From Pseudomonas sp. GM18 (GTDB lineage Bacteria > Pseudomonadota > Gammaproteobacteria > Pseudomonadales > Pseudomonadaceae): a stretch of 64,000 bases of DNA. Position numbers and translations under genes: made by a program. Below, piece after piece: positions 38,940 to 48,679 of this stretch. Location of the stretch: NCBI RefSeq assembly GCF_000282195.1, contig NZ_AKJT01000127.1, forward strand, positions 1-64,000, given 5' to 3'. The first letter of the stretch is position 1. Each line of letters begins with the position of its first letter. The notes beneath the pieces are model-generated. The model saw nothing but the letters and a program-made list of their open reading frames with translations. It was not told the DNA's origin and searched no databases.

Positions 38940-40024
38940 AAAGACCCCTCAAGTTTCGGCATTTATTGCTGCTGCTGATTATCGTGATTAGCGCCTTGCT
39001 GTTGTTAATGCCGACCAAGGTTCAGCCGGTAGCCTGGAAACCGCCAACGGCGCCTTCCCTCGTCGATGGCATCTACGCCGACAATCAGCGACTCAAAGGC
39101 GTGGAACGTGTCGGTGCCGCTGACATCGACGGCCCGGAGGCGTTGCTGCTGGAGAAAGAAGCCCTCATCACCGGCCTGCATGACGGCCGGTTGATTCGCA
39201 CCAGCCTCGACGGCAAAACCACCCAGGTGCTGGCCGATACCGGCGGCAGGCCGTTGGGCCTGGCGCGGCATCCCAATGGTTTGCTGGTGATCGCCGACGG
39301 GGTCAAGGGTTTGCTGTCGCTAGACGCTCAGGGTCGGTTGATTCCATTGACCACCACGGCCAACAACGTGCCCTTCGGTTTTACCAATGACGTGGCCATC
39401 GACAAGCCCGGGCATTACGCTTATTTCAGCGACGCCTCCAGCCGTTGGGGCTACGGCAAGGATGGCGAGGCGATCATCGAGCACGGCGGCGACGGCCGTT
39501 TGCTGCGTTATGACTTCCAGAGCGGCAAAACGGCGGTCCTGCTGGACAAACTGGAGTTCGCCAACGGCGTGACACTGGGGCCTGACGACGCGTTTGTGCT
39601 GGTCAATGAAACCGGCGCCTATCGCATCAGCCGCTATTGGCTGACCGGGCCGAAAGCCGGCACCCACGATCTGTTCATCGACAATTTGCCCGGGCTGCCG
39701 GACAACCTGGCATTCAATGGCCGCGACCGTTTCTGGGTGGCGCTATATGCACCGCGCACTGCACTGCTTGACACCACGGCGCCCTACCCTCTGGTACGCA
39801 AAATGATCGTGCGGGCGTTGACTATCCTGCCCAAACCCCTGGAGAAACGCGCCTTCGTCCTGGGCCTGGACCTCGACGGCAAAGTGATTGCCAATCTGCA
39901 GGACGCCAGCAGCGGCAACTACTCACCCATCACCACCGTACGCGAATATGGGGACTGGTTGTATCTGGGGTCGCTGAAAGCGCGGCACATGGCGCGGTTG
40001 CCGTTGAGTGCAGCGTTGAAATAG
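38936..40024 (+). CDS. Strictosidine synthase/SMP-30-like beta-propeller protein
   Basis: 362 aa. It starts with a basic stretch and a hydrophobic helix (FRHLLLLLIIVISALLLLM), so it is anchored or exported. The rest fits a six-bladed propeller with DGPEALLLEKEALITGLHDGRLIR, GFTNDVAIDKPGHYAYFSDASSRWGYG, LEFANGVTLGPDDAFVLVNETGAYRISRYWLTGPKAG and the C-terminal ITTVREYGDWLYLGSL typical of strictosidine-synthase-like proteins. Many act as lactonases or esterases. Its start overlaps the hydroxylase stop (ATGA), so they probably act on the same substrate. Confidence 0.82.
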   Translation: MKRPLKFRHLLLLLIIVISALLLLMPTKVQPVAWKPPTAPSLVDGIYADNQRLKGVERVGAADIDGPEALLLEKEALITGLHDGRLIRTSLDGKTTQVLADTGGRPLGLARHPNGLLVIADGVKGLLSLDAQGRLIPLTTTANNVPFGFTNDVAIDKPGHYAYFSDASSRWGYGKDGEAIIEHGGDGRLLRYDFQSGKTAVLLDKLEFANGVTLGPDDAFVLVNETGAYRISRYWLTGPKAGTHDLFIDNLPGLPDNLAFNGRDRFWVALYAPRTALLDTTAPYPLVRKMIVRALTILPKPLEKRAFVLGLDLDGKVIANLQDASSGNYSPITTVREYGDWLYLGSLKARHMARLPLSAALK

Positions 40025-40035
40025 AGGGTGTAGCC

Positions 40036-40080
40036 AAAAGATCGTCCGAAGGCTCGGGCCGCATTCGGACAATCTTTTGA
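40036..40080 (+). terminator. Likely terminator hairpin
   Basis: AAAAGATCGTCCGAA and TTCGGACAATCTTTT form a 15-bp stem with one mismatch around a 14-base loop, 12 bases after the stop of the propeller gene. The A- and T-rich ends allow termination in both directions. Confidence 0.75.
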
Positions 40081-40159
40081 TTTTGAATCAATGCGGATCC
40101 CGTATTGATCCCCGTTCCAATTGTTCAGTCACCGGTCGTCGGTGATTCTGCACAGCGTC

Positions 40160-40402
40160 TCAGGACGGCGTCTGAAGTCGCTCAACGATCTTATTCTTGA
40201 CCTGCACGCGCCTCTCCTTGAGCTTCTTCAGTGCCTCATCGCTGGGAGCATCCGATTGTGCGGACTCGGCCTTCAACACCTCTGCGTCCGCCTGGGTGTA
40301 CTTGTTGAGCAGTGAATCCAGTAACGGATCCTTGGTGCGTTTTTGCTGGATCTCTTCCTTCGTGCAGCGCAAGTCCTGATAAAGGTCATGGGTCACCGGC
40401 AT
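40160..40402 (-). CDS. YdcH-like (DUF465) small protein
   Basis: 80 aa, entirely helical and charged: DPLLDSLLNKYTQADAEVLKAESAQ..PSDEALKKLKERRVQVKNKIVERLQ. This is the DUF465/YdcH two-helix hairpin pattern. Function is unknown. The ATG at 40402 gives the family-like N-terminus; a longer start ten codons upstream is possible. It stands alone. Confidence 0.75.
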   Translation of the reverse strand: MPVTHDLYQDLRCTKEEIQQKRTKDPLLDSLLNKYTQADAEVLKAESAQSDAPSDEALKKLKERRVQVKNKIVERLQTPS

Positions 40403-40611
40403 GGAACACCTCCGTTTGTTAATCGGTGGCAAACGTGATCGATGGCGTTCGCCAATTATCAGAATGGCCTCGCTTACCCGGTTCTGTCGACCGTCTATCA
40501 GACCAGCGGTGTCCGTTCGTCGTCATGTCGCAAACGCGATAAACCCCTTGCCCGAGTGCCGGCCTCCATTGAATAACAATCATCCGGATCGCCTGGAAAG
40601 CGCCCCTTGAA

Positions 40612-42723
40612 TCAACCGCCGAGCACCGTGCGAACCATGCGTGTCAGCGCTTCAGGACCATAAGGTTTACTCAGCAGATAAGTGTCGGAGCTGAGTTGGT
40701 GATTGCGCGAAATAATGTCCCGGGTGTGGCCGGAGGTAAACAGCACTGCCACCGGAGGATTCTGCACCTTGGCCCAGGCGGCCAGGTCCGGGCTTTTGAT
40801 CAAGCCGGGCATGACCACGTCGGTGAAGATCAGGTCCACCGCTACGCCTTCCAGCAACATCTGCATCGCCAGGTCACCGTTGGCTGCGGTCAGGACCTGA
40901 TAACCCTCTTCGCGCAACAAGTCCACGGCCGAACTGCGTACCGCTTCATTGTCCTCGACCACCAGAATGGTTTCATGCCCGCCCCGGTGCTGCGGAGCAT
41001 GGTGCGTTGTTTCATCAGGCAACGGGCGCAAGCTGCGAGGGAAATACAGCTGCACCCGGGTGCCTTGCTCGACGACGCTTGCGATCTCGATATGCCCGCC
41101 GCTCTGTTTGACGAAACCGAACACCATGCTCAATCCCAGGCCAGTGCCCTGGCCGTCGGCCTTGGTGGTGAAAAACGGTTCGAAGGCCTGTGCAAGCACT
41201 TGCGGCGGCATGCCGACACCCGAGTCAGCCACAGTCACGCAGACGTAATCGCCAGCGACGATCCCCTTGCCGGCGCAAAACTTGCGGTCAAGGACGATGT
41301 TCTCGGCGCTCAGGGCAATGGTCCCCTCGCCTTTCATGGCATCCCGGGCGTTGATCGTGAGGTTGAGAATGGCGTTTTCCAGTTGATTGCGGTCCACGTA
41401 GAGGTGCCATGGATCGTCAGGTGCGGACACCTTGATCTGGATCGTCTCTCCCAGCGCTCGCTGCAATAATTCCCCGAGGTCTTCGAAGATCTGCCGTGGG
41501 TCGCATACGGCCGGTGACAAGGGCTGACGACGGGCAAAAGCGAGCAATTGCGAAGACAATTTGGCCCCGCGCTCGACCGCGGCAATCGAGGCGCCGACCC
41601 GGCGTTGCACGTTGGCGTTGTCCGGCTCGTGACGCGCCAGCAAGTGCAGGTTGCCGGCGATCACCTGCAACAGGTTGTTGAAGTCATGGGCCACCCCGCC
41701 GGTGAGACCGCCGATGGCTTCGAGCTTCTGTGATTGACGCAACTGCTCTTCGGCCGCCAGCCGCGCCTCGACTTCTTCGGCGACTCGTTGCTCCAGGTTG
41801 CGGGTGAACTTGAGCAAGGATTCTTCGGCAATCTTGCGTTCGTGGATGTCGATCAACACCCCGGGAAAGCGCAACGCTTCACCTTGCTCATTGAACTCGC
41901 AACACCCGCTGGCGAGCACCCACAGGTAACTGCCATCGGGACGCAGAACCCGGTATTCGACGTTATAGGGCACGCCGGTTTCCACCGACTGATTCATCCG
42001 CTCCCGGACCCAGCTGCGATCATCAGGATGAATCTGCATTTGGGCGATAGCCGGTGGCAGGTTGGCCAGGTCCTGGCCTGGCGGATAGGAAAACGTGCGG
42101 GCGAATCGCTCATCGCCCGACAGCACATCAGCCTTGATATCCCAGACAAACGAGCCGAGCAAAGCCCCGGCATTGAGGGCCAGGCGAACCCTTTCATTGT
42201 CGGCACGGTAGGCGTTTTCGGCTTCCTGGCGTCGGCGTTCGGAAATCACATGGTCAGTGGTTTCAACCACCATCGCCATGACCCCGGCGGGACAGCCGTC
42301 ATCATTGGCGACAGGGCTGTAGTAAAGGTCCATCCAGACGTCTTCGGGAACGCCGTCGCGCAGCAACACCAGTGCTTTGTTGTGATAGGACAAGGTGCCG
42401 CCCGCAAGGCAGGTGTCCACCACATGCCGATTGAATTCGGCGACCTCCGGCCAGCCCATTTCCACCGGGGAGCCCAGCAGGTAAGGATGGCGGCCGCCGG
42501 CAAATCTTGAGTAGGCGTCGTTATAGATCATGTAACCGGGGCGGCCCCACAGCATCACCATCGGCAGCGGTGAAGCGAGCAATAACTGCACCGCGCTGCA
42601 CAGGCTCCCGGGCCAGGTGTCGATGCGACCGAGTTCGGTCAGGCTCCAGTCGAACGCACGAATGCGTTCGGCCATTTCGCCGCTCCAGCCAGTACATCCG
42701 TGGCTATTGTCTAGAAACTGCAT
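40612..42723 (-). CDS. PAS-domain hybrid sensor histidine kinase/response regulator
   Basis: 703 aa from the ATG at 42723. Two N-terminal PAS-like domains (GWSGEMAERIRAFDWSLTELG, and GSFVWDIKADVLSGDERFARTF with a PAC end) are followed by a short coiled coil, HisKA with H in GGVAHDFNNLLQ near residue 345, an HATPase with GVGMPPQVLAQAFEPFFTTK, and a C-terminal receiver with the phospho-acceptor D in DLIFTDVVMPG near 632. There are no transmembrane helices, so it senses a cytoplasmic signal. No output partner is adjacent. A start 17 codons upstream is possible. Confidence 0.9.
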   Translation of the reverse strand: MQFLDNSHGCTGWSGEMAERIRAFDWSLTELGRIDTWPGSLCSAVQLLLASPLPMVMLWGRPGYMIYNDAYSRFAGGRHPYLLGSPVEMGWPEVAEFNRHVVDTCLAGGTLSYHNKALVLLRDGVPEDVWMDLYYSPVANDDGCPAGVMAMVVETTDHVISERRRQEAENAYRADNERVRLALNAGALLGSFVWDIKADVLSGDERFARTFSYPPGQDLANLPPAIAQMQIHPDDRSWVRERMNQSVETGVPYNVEYRVLRPDGSYLWVLASGCCEFNEQGEALRFPGVLIDIHERKIAEESLLKFTRNLEQRVAEEVEARLAAEEQLRQSQKLEAIGGLTGGVAHDFNNLLQVIAGNLHLLARHEPDNANVQRRVGASIAAVERGAKLSSQLLAFARRQPLSPAVCDPRQIFEDLGELLQRALGETIQIKVSAPDDPWHLYVDRNQLENAILNLTINARDAMKGEGTIALSAENIVLDRKFCAGKGIVAGDYVCVTVADSGVGMPPQVLAQAFEPFFTTKADGQGTGLGLSMVFGFVKQSGGHIEIASVVEQGTRVQLYFPRSLRPLPDETTHHAPQHRGGHETILVVEDNEAVRSSAVDLLREEGYQVLTAANGDLAMQMLLEGVAVDLIFTDVVMPGLIKSPDLAAWAKVQNPPVAVLFTSGHTRDIISRNHQLSSDTYLLSKPYGPEALTRMVRTVLGG

Positions 42724-42894
42724 CGACTGGCCTATGTCTTGTGAATGACATGTTTTCAGGCAGTGCAACAGCATGAGGAGACGGTGCCTGCCCGTATGTT
42801 TCGAGCACTGCCGACGCCAATGGTTTCATAGAGGTATAGCTGATTCTCGACCGGCCCTTCGGCAGCGCCTATGGGAAAGCATGTGACCATGGGT

Positions 42895-45800
42895 TCAGCG
42901 GAAATCCCGGCTGCGCACATGGATACCGTCGAGCAATGAACTCAGGTCGCTCAAGCGTCCGGCAATCAGGTGCCGCACCTCGCCCACCTTTTCCCAGCGT
43001 CCGTCGACCTTGAGCAATTGCGAACCGACCAATACCTGCCGTTGCCGTTCGGCCAGGTCGCGCCAGACCACCACGTTGACGTTGCCGAACTCGTCTTCAA
43101 GCGTCACGAAGGTCACACCGCTGGCGGTTCCCGGACGCTGCCGACCGGTGACCAGCCCGGCGACGCTGACCGGACGCCCATGCTCGACCATCAGCAATTC
43201 CCTGGAGCTGCGACAGCGCCGGGCCTTGAGTTCCCCCCGCAGCAACGCCAGCGGATGCGGGCCGAGAGTGGTGCCGACACTGGCGTAATCGGCTTGCAAG
43301 TCTTCGCCCACGGTGGGTTTGGGCAGATCCACCGCTGGCTCTTCCTGACTCGGCAGACCGGCAAACAAACCGAGCTGCTTCTGCACCCCCGCCACCTCCC
43401 AGCGCGCCCGATGCCGATCACCGGCCAGCCCGCGCAGTGCACCGGCATCGGCCAGTTGCTCCTGGGCGCGAGCATCGAGTCGTGCCCGTTCGCCAAGGTC
43501 GGCGATGTCGGCAAACGCCCCTTTCGACCGTGCGACTTCAATGCGCCGGGCATCGTCTTCGCGAAAGCCCTTGATCATCCGCAGCCCCATGCGAATCGCC
43601 GGCTGCGCGCCGGTGACCGGTTCCAGGCTGCAATCCCAGTCACTGGCCCGCACGTCCACCGGGCGAATCTGCAAATGATGGCGGCGGGCGTCCTGGAGAA
43701 TCTGGTCCGGGCTGTAGAAACCCATGGGCCAGCTGTTGATCAGCGCACAGGCGAAAGCCGCCGGCTCGTGGCATTTCAACCAGCAACTGGCGTAGGTCAG
43801 CAAGGCGAAACTGGCGGCGTGGGATTCGGGAAAACCGTAATCGCCGAAGCCTTTGATCTGCTCGAAGATCTGCGCGGCGAACTCCGCCGTGTAGCCGTTT
43901 TTCTTCATTCCGTCCGCCAGGCGTTCCTTGTGCGGTTCCAGTCCGCCATGGCGTTTCCAGGCCGCCATGGAGCGGCGTAACTGATCGGCCTCGCCGGGGC
44001 TGTAGTCGGCGGCGACAATCGCGATCTGCATCACCTGTTCCTGGAACAGCGGCACGCCCAACGTACGCTTGAGCACCGCTTCAAGTTCTTTCGACGGGTA
44101 TTTCACCTCTTCCTCGCCCTTACGCCGCCGCAGATAGGGATGCACCATCCCGCCCTGAATCGGCCCCGGACGAACGATCGCCACCTCGATCACCAGGTCG
44201 TAGAAGTTCTTGGGTTTGAGCCTGGGCAACATCGACATCTGTGCCCGGGACTCGATCTGGAACACCCCGATGGTGTCCGCATGGCCAATCATCTCGTAGG
44301 TTTGCGGGTCTTCGGCCGGCACCGTCGCCAGGCTCAGGTCACGGCCCCGGTGCCGACGCAGCAGATCGAAACAACGGCGAATCGCGCTGAGCATGCCCAG
44401 CGCAAGAATATCGACCTTGAGCAGCCCGACCGCATCCAGATCGTCCTTGTCCCACTGGATGATGGTGCGCTCGGCCATGGCGGCGTTTTCCACCGGCACC
44501 AGGCTGTCCAGAGGCTGCTCGGAAATCACGAAACCGCCAGGGTGCTGGGACAGGTGCCTCGGGAAACCGATCAATTGTTGGGTCAGGCTCAGCACCCGAC
44601 GCAATACCGGGCTGTCGGGGTCGAAACCGCCCTCACGCAGACGCTCGACCGGCGGTGCCTGATCACTCCAGTGGCCGCAACAGTCGGCCAGGGCGTTGAC
44701 CTGATCCGGCGGCAGCCCCAACGCCTTGGCCACATCGCGTACCGCGCCGGCACCGTGGTAAGTGCTGACCACCGCCGTCAGCGCCGCACGGGCCCGGCCA
44801 TAACGTTGAAACACGTACTGCAGGACTTCTTCGCGCCGCTCGTGCTCGAAATCCACGTCGATGTCCGGCGGTTCGTTGCGTTCCCTGGAGAGAAAGCGCT
44901 CGAACAGCAGCGTGCTGCGATCCGGGTCGATCTCGGTGATCCCCAACACGTAGCACACCGCCGAGTTGGCGGCAGAACCGCGCCCCTGACAAAGAATGTG
45001 TTGCTGGCGGGCGAAATTCACAATGTCGTGAACCGTGAGGAAATAACTCTCGTACCCCAGCTCTGCAATCAGCTCCAGTTCCTTGTCGATCTGCGCCAAC
45101 ACCTCGGCCTTGGGGCTTTTTTCCCAGCGCCACCGAATACCCTTTTCAGCCAACGCCCGCAGCCAGGACGTGGCCGTGTGACCGTCAGGCACCAGCTCCC
45201 GGGGATATTGATAGCGCAACTGACCGAGGTCGAAAGTACAGCGTCGGGCGATATTCAGCGTCTCGTCGAGCAGCGACTGCGGGTAGAGATCGCGCAAGTC
45301 GTCGAGACTGCGCAAATGCCGTTCGCCGTTTGGGTGCAGACGCAACCCGGCCTCGGCCACCGGCAGGTGATGGCGGATCGCGGTCATGGTGTCCTGCAAG
45401 GCGCGCCGCCCCCGGGTGTGCATGTGCACATCGCCGCTGGCCACCACCGGGATTCGCAGCTCCCGCGCCAGGGTCAGCAGCGCCGCCAGTCGCCGGAGGT
45501 CGTCCTGCCCGCGATGCAACTGAACGCTCAACCACAGGCGCTCGGCGAAGGTCTGCTTCAGCCAGTGGCCCTGCGCAAAGTCATCGACGGCGTCCGGCAC
45601 CCACAACGCCAACAGCCCCGGCAACGGCTCGCTGAAATCCTCCCGCAGCACCTGATACTGGCCTTTCTGCGTGCGGCGTCTGGCGCGGGTAATCAGTCGG
45701 CACAGGGCTTGGTAACCCTCAAGGTTTTCCACCAGCAGCACCAGTTTCGGGCCGCCTTCGATGCGCATTTCGCTGCCGATGATCAGCGGCATCTCCACGG

Positions 45801-45972
45801 TCTTGGCCGCCTGCCAGGCACGGACGATACCCGCCAGCGTGCATTCGTCGGTGATTGCCAGCGCTTGATAGCCCTGCTTTTTCGCCCGTTGAAAAAGCTC
45901 AAGCGCACTGGAGGCACCGCGCTGGAAACTGAAGTTCGACAGGCAGTGCAGCTCGGCATAGTCAACGCTCAT
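42895..45972 (-). CDS. dnaE2: Error-prone DNA polymerase DnaE2
   Basis: 1025 aa C-family polymerase: N-terminal PHP domain (YAELHCLSNFSFQRGASS), the palm with PPDIDVDFEHERREEVLQYVF, fingers and a C-terminal OB domain. It lacks the extended replicase C-terminus of DnaE1, as expected of DnaE2 (ImuC), which works with ImuA and ImuB in damage-induced mutagenesis. Its ATG overlaps the imuB stop (ATGA). It is the last gene of the LexA2-ImuA-ImuB-DnaE2 cassette. The start at 45972 begins at the PHP motif; the longer form adds seven codons. Confidence 0.96.
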   Translation of the reverse strand: MSVDYAELHCLSNFSFQRGASSALELFQRAKKQGYQALAITDECTLAGIVRAWQAAKTVEMPLIIGSEMRIEGGPKLVLLVENLEGYQALCRLITRARRRTQKGQYQVLREDFSEPLPGLLALWVPDAVDDFAQGHWLKQTFAERLWLSVQLHRGQDDLRRLAALLTLARELRIPVVASGDVHMHTRGRRALQDTMTAIRHHLPVAEAGLRLHPNGERHLRSLDDLRDLYPQSLLDETLNIARRCTFDLGQLRYQYPRELVPDGHTATSWLRALAEKGIRWRWEKSPKAEVLAQIDKELELIAELGYESYFLTVHDIVNFARQQHILCQGRGSAANSAVCYVLGITEIDPDRSTLLFERFLSRERNEPPDIDVDFEHERREEVLQYVFQRYGRARAALTAVVSTYHGAGAVRDVAKALGLPPDQVNALADCCGHWSDQAPPVERLREGGFDPDSPVLRRVLSLTQQLIGFPRHLSQHPGGFVISEQPLDSLVPVENAAMAERTIIQWDKDDLDAVGLLKVDILALGMLSAIRRCFDLLRRHRGRDLSLATVPAEDPQTYEMIGHADTIGVFQIESRAQMSMLPRLKPKNFYDLVIEVAIVRPGPIQGGMVHPYLRRRKGEEEVKYPSKELEAVLKRTLGVPLFQEQVMQIAIVAADYSPGEADQLRRSMAAWKRHGGLEPHKERLADGMKKNGYTAEFAAQIFEQIKGFGDYGFPESHAASFALLTYASCWLKCHEPAAFACALINSWPMGFYSPDQILQDARRHHLQIRPVDVRASDWDCSLEPVTGAQPAIRMGLRMIKGFREDDARRIEVARSKGAFADIADLGERARLDARAQEQLADAGALRGLAGDRHRARWEVAGVQKQLGLFAGLPSQEEPAVDLPKPTVGEDLQADYASVGTTLGPHPLALLRGELKARRCRSSRELLMVEHGRPVSVAGLVTGRQRPGTASGVTFVTLEDEFGNVNVVVWRDLAERQRQVLVGSQLLKVDGRWEKVGEVRHLIAGRLSDLSSLLDGIHVRSRDFR

Positions 45973-47384
45973 GCGAACCAGCCTTGCAGCCACAACGGAC
46001 CGTCTTCACCCACCGCCCGATAGGCCCAGCCCTGCTGACCGGAACGGGTTTCGATCAGGTAGTAATCGCGGCGCACATCAGCGCCGTCCCACCAGCCGGA
46101 CTCGATGCGCTCCGGCCCCATGAGGATGCGCGTCGAGCCTTCGTGTACCGCCTGCGGTTCAGTCAGCAACCAGCCCGGGCGTTGCACGGCAGGCAGTCCC
46201 CCGCAGGCCTGGCTGTCGACAGTGGTCTGCCACGCGCATTCCGGCCGGTGATCGGCCTGGAAGCGCAAGCCCTGCACCGCGTCATCCCCCAGCCGTGCGC
46301 GCAAGCGTTCACGCAGTTGCTCCCAGGGCAAGGACTGCTGCGGACGGTCGTCGAACAGTTCCTGATACTGGGGCACGAAGGCGGGTAGATCTTCGGCGCG
46401 CAGACGAAAACCGCGCACCGGCGCCTCGACCTGAACCTGCTCCAGCCGCCCCCGGGCCAGTTCGAACAGCATCGCCGGATCGCGCTCGGCGCTGAGCAGG
46501 CCGACCTTGATCACGGTGTCCGGCAAGCCGGCGTGTTCCAGGTGCAGGTCGAAACGTTGCACGCCGCTGTCCCGGCCGCAGAGGAACGCCGACAGATCGC
46601 CGGTCAATCGTCTTAAAGGAAACAGCAACGCCTGATGAGACTGCACATCGAAATTGAGCTCGATGCGCACATCGAAACGGTCCGGCGGCAGGTAAAACGC
46701 CAGCGCCAGCCGCCGCTCACCGAACAGGCTGTCCAGATGCTTGAGCACCTGGGCCTCGAAACGCCGGGCCAGGCTATGCCGGGGCAACGCCTGCACCTGA
46801 CTCAAGGTGCGCAGCCCCATGCGCGATAACGCCGTGGCAACGCTCGGCTCCAGGGCGATCCGGTCGATGGGCAGTTGCCCGAGGTGATGCTGCAAGGCGT
46901 CATTGTCCGGCACCACCAGACCGTCATAAACGTTGGCCAGCACCCGCGCCGCCACCGGGTTGGGCGCGGCGACAATCCGATGGCGAAACCCCAGCTCGGT
47001 GAGCTCGGCGCGCAGCCGCGCCTCGAACTGCGGCCAGGGCCCGAACAAGCCCAGGCTGGATTCGATTTCAAACACCACGGCACGCGGGTAATGCACGCTG
47101 ACCTGAGAGCTGAACCGATAGGCCCAAGCGGCCAGGAACTGCTGCCAGTGTTCGATCTCGGCGGCATCGTATTCGGCGGTGACGAACCCTTTGCTCAGGG
47201 CCTGGGCGGCCGTCATCGACTGACCGGGTCGCAAACCCAGCGCCCGCGCCGAACCGTTGACCGCCTGCAGCACCCGACGCTGGGCCGGGCCGGTCAGCAG
47301 CGCCAGTGGCTCGTCGGGGTCGGGGCGCTGACGCAGTACCGCGTCCAGCGCCAGTTGCGGGAAGACAATGCAAACCCAGCGCAT
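45969..47384 (-). CDS. imuB: ImuB, Y-family polymerase-like mutagenesis protein
   Basis: 471 aa. It has the fold of Y-family polymerases (MRWVCIVFPQLALDAVLRQR, later GLFGPWPQFEARLRAEL, LGQLPIDRIAL) but lacks the catalytic acidic triad, as known for ImuB. ImuB is a scaffold that links DnaE2 and ImuA to the beta clamp. It lies seven bases after imuA and overlaps dnaE2 by four, so all three should be made together. The ATG at 47384 is used; 46 upstream codons in frame have no family match. Confidence 0.94.
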   Translation of the reverse strand: MRWVCIVFPQLALDAVLRQRPDPDEPLALLTGPAQRRVLQAVNGSARALGLRPGQSMTAAQALSKGFVTAEYDAAEIEHWQQFLAAWAYRFSSQVSVHYPRAVVFEIESSLGLFGPWPQFEARLRAELTELGFRHRIVAAPNPVAARVLANVYDGLVVPDNDALQHHLGQLPIDRIALEPSVATALSRMGLRTLSQVQALPRHSLARRFEAQVLKHLDSLFGERRLALAFYLPPDRFDVRIELNFDVQSHQALLFPLRRLTGDLSAFLCGRDSGVQRFDLHLEHAGLPDTVIKVGLLSAERDPAMLFELARGRLEQVQVEAPVRGFRLRAEDLPAFVPQYQELFDDRPQQSLPWEQLRERLRARLGDDAVQGLRFQADHRPECAWQTTVDSQACGGLPAVQRPGWLLTEPQAVHEGSTRILMGPERIESGWWDGADVRRDYYLIETRSGQQGWAYRAVGEDGPLWLQGWFA

Positions 47385-47391
47385 GGCAACC

Positions 47392-48009
47392 TCAATGCCC
47401 CACGGCAAAGGCAATCGGCGCCGAACGGGCCAGCCCGCCCCGGCACTTGAGCACCCGCAACTGGGCAGGCTTGGCATCGATGGCGATGCGCAGGGCCGCT
47501 GGCGACGGGTTGATGGCTTCACTGAGCGAGCGATAGGCGAACGCCAGGGTCTGGCCGGTTTCGGCCGCTACCTGTAAACGTCGCAACGCCCGGTCATCGG
47601 CCTGGTGCGGCCAACACAACACCGCCCCGCAACTGCCCGAGCGCAGGCATTGTTCCGCCGCCCATAGCGCATCGCGCTCGCCGGCCTGGATGATCGACAA
47701 CTGGCGCAGATCAACCCCGGCGTTCTGCCAGGCCTGGGGATACGGCACATAAGGCGGCGCCACCAGCACGATGCGCTCGCCCGCCGCCGACAGCCGTGCC
47801 AGCGCCGGCCACACCAGTTGCAACTCACCCACGCCCTGCCCGGCCAGGAGGATTTCGCTCAGCGCCGCTTCCGGCCAGCCACCGCTCGGCAACGCCGCAT
47901 CCAGCGCCGCATGCCCCGTGGGTTGCGGGCTGACGGCCGGTGGCGCAGGCCGGCCCTTCCAGACCTGGCCGCCATTGAACAGCGTATCCAGCGCAACGAC
48001 GGCGCCCAT
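47392..48009 (-). CDS. imuA: ImuA, RecA-like mutagenesis protein
   Basis: 205 aa. A RecA/SulA-like domain is seen: PSGGWPEAALSEILLAGQGVGELQLVWPALARLSAAGERIVLVAPPYVPYP, typical of ImuA (SulA-related). It has no complete Walker A. It partners ImuB and DnaE2. The ATG at 48009 overlaps the lexA2 stop (TGATG), so the four genes form one unit; a GTG one codon upstream is an alternative. Confidence 0.93.
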   Translation of the reverse strand: MGAVVALDTLFNGGQVWKGRPAPPAVSPQPTGHAALDAALPSGGWPEAALSEILLAGQGVGELQLVWPALARLSAAGERIVLVAPPYVPYPQAWQNAGVDLRQLSIIQAGERDALWAAEQCLRSGSCGAVLCWPHQADDRALRRLQVAAETGQTLAFAYRSLSEAINPSPAALRIAIDAKPAQLRVLKCRGGLARSAPIAFAVGH

Positions 48010-48626
48010 CACCCTTGCCTCACCAGACCACAGAACACGCCTTCGATGGCCAGCTCCTGATCGGCTCGAACAATGATCGGCTGGTAAGCCGGATTGCGCG
48101 GCAACAGGCGAACAGCATCGCCGACCCGCTCGAAACGCTTGATGGTGACTTCGCCGTCGAGCCGAGCCACCACGATCTGCCCGTTGAGCGCTTCAGGATT
48201 GCGCCGCACGCCCACCAGATCGCCGTCGAGAATGCCGTCCTCGATCATCGAATCGCCCTGGACCCGCAGCAGGTAATCCGGCACCCGCGAGAAAATCGAC
48301 GGATCGAGCAGCAAACGGCTGTGGACCTCGGCATCGGCACCGATCGGCGCACCGGCCGCCACGCGGCCGAGTACCGGAACGTCCAGCAGCTCGGGCCGCG
48401 GCGGCTGGTTCAACAAGCGGATGCCGCGCGCCTGATGCGGATTGACCTCGATGAAACCGGCTTCGGTCAGCGCCAGCACATGCTTGCGCGCCACGCTGCG
48501 GGAGGCGAAACCAAAGGCCTCGCTGATCTCAGCGAGGCTCGGGGGCTGACCGTGTTCGGCGATGCGATCGCGGATGAAGGTCAGGATGGCGGTACGGCGG
48601 GGAGTTAAAGTCGTCATGGAGTACAT
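48009..48626 (-). CDS. lexA: LexA2-type SOS repressor of the mutagenesis cassette
   Basis: 205 aa. Winged helix-turn-helix (AEISEAFGFASRSVARKHVLALTEAGFIEV) joined to a self-cleaving S24 domain with the cleavage pair A91-G92 (VAAGAP), nucleophile S126 (GDSM) and K163. It is a second LexA, distinct from the standard one, and is expected to repress its own operon. Two starts are possible: ATG at 48626, preceded by a weak AAAGAG, or ATG at 48617. Both lie inside or next to the palindromic operator. Confidence 0.93.
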   Translation of the reverse strand: MYSMTTLTPRRTAILTFIRDRIAEHGQPPSLAEISEAFGFASRSVARKHVLALTEAGFIEVNPHQARGIRLLNQPPRPELLDVPVLGRVAAGAPIGADAEVHSRLLLDPSIFSRVPDYLLRVQGDSMIEDGILDGDLVGVRRNPEALNGQIVVARLDGEVTIKRFERVGDAVRLLPRNPAYQPIIVRADQELAIEGVFCGLVRQG

Positions 48627-48633
48627 TTGTACT
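48620..48633 (-). promoter_or_regulatory. LexA2 operator (SOS-like box)
   Basis: A perfect palindrome apart from its centre, AGTACAAATGTACT on the minus strand. It fits the GTAC-N4-GTAC type box described for Pseudomonas LexA2 rather than the classical CTGT-N8-ACAG. It overlaps the lexA2 start region and so would autoregulate lexA2-imuA-imuB-dnaE2. Confidence 0.85.
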
Positions 48634-48679
48634 CTTTCGGCTTTTTCCTGGCAAGGACTTGGTGTACGCGATCCGCTAT

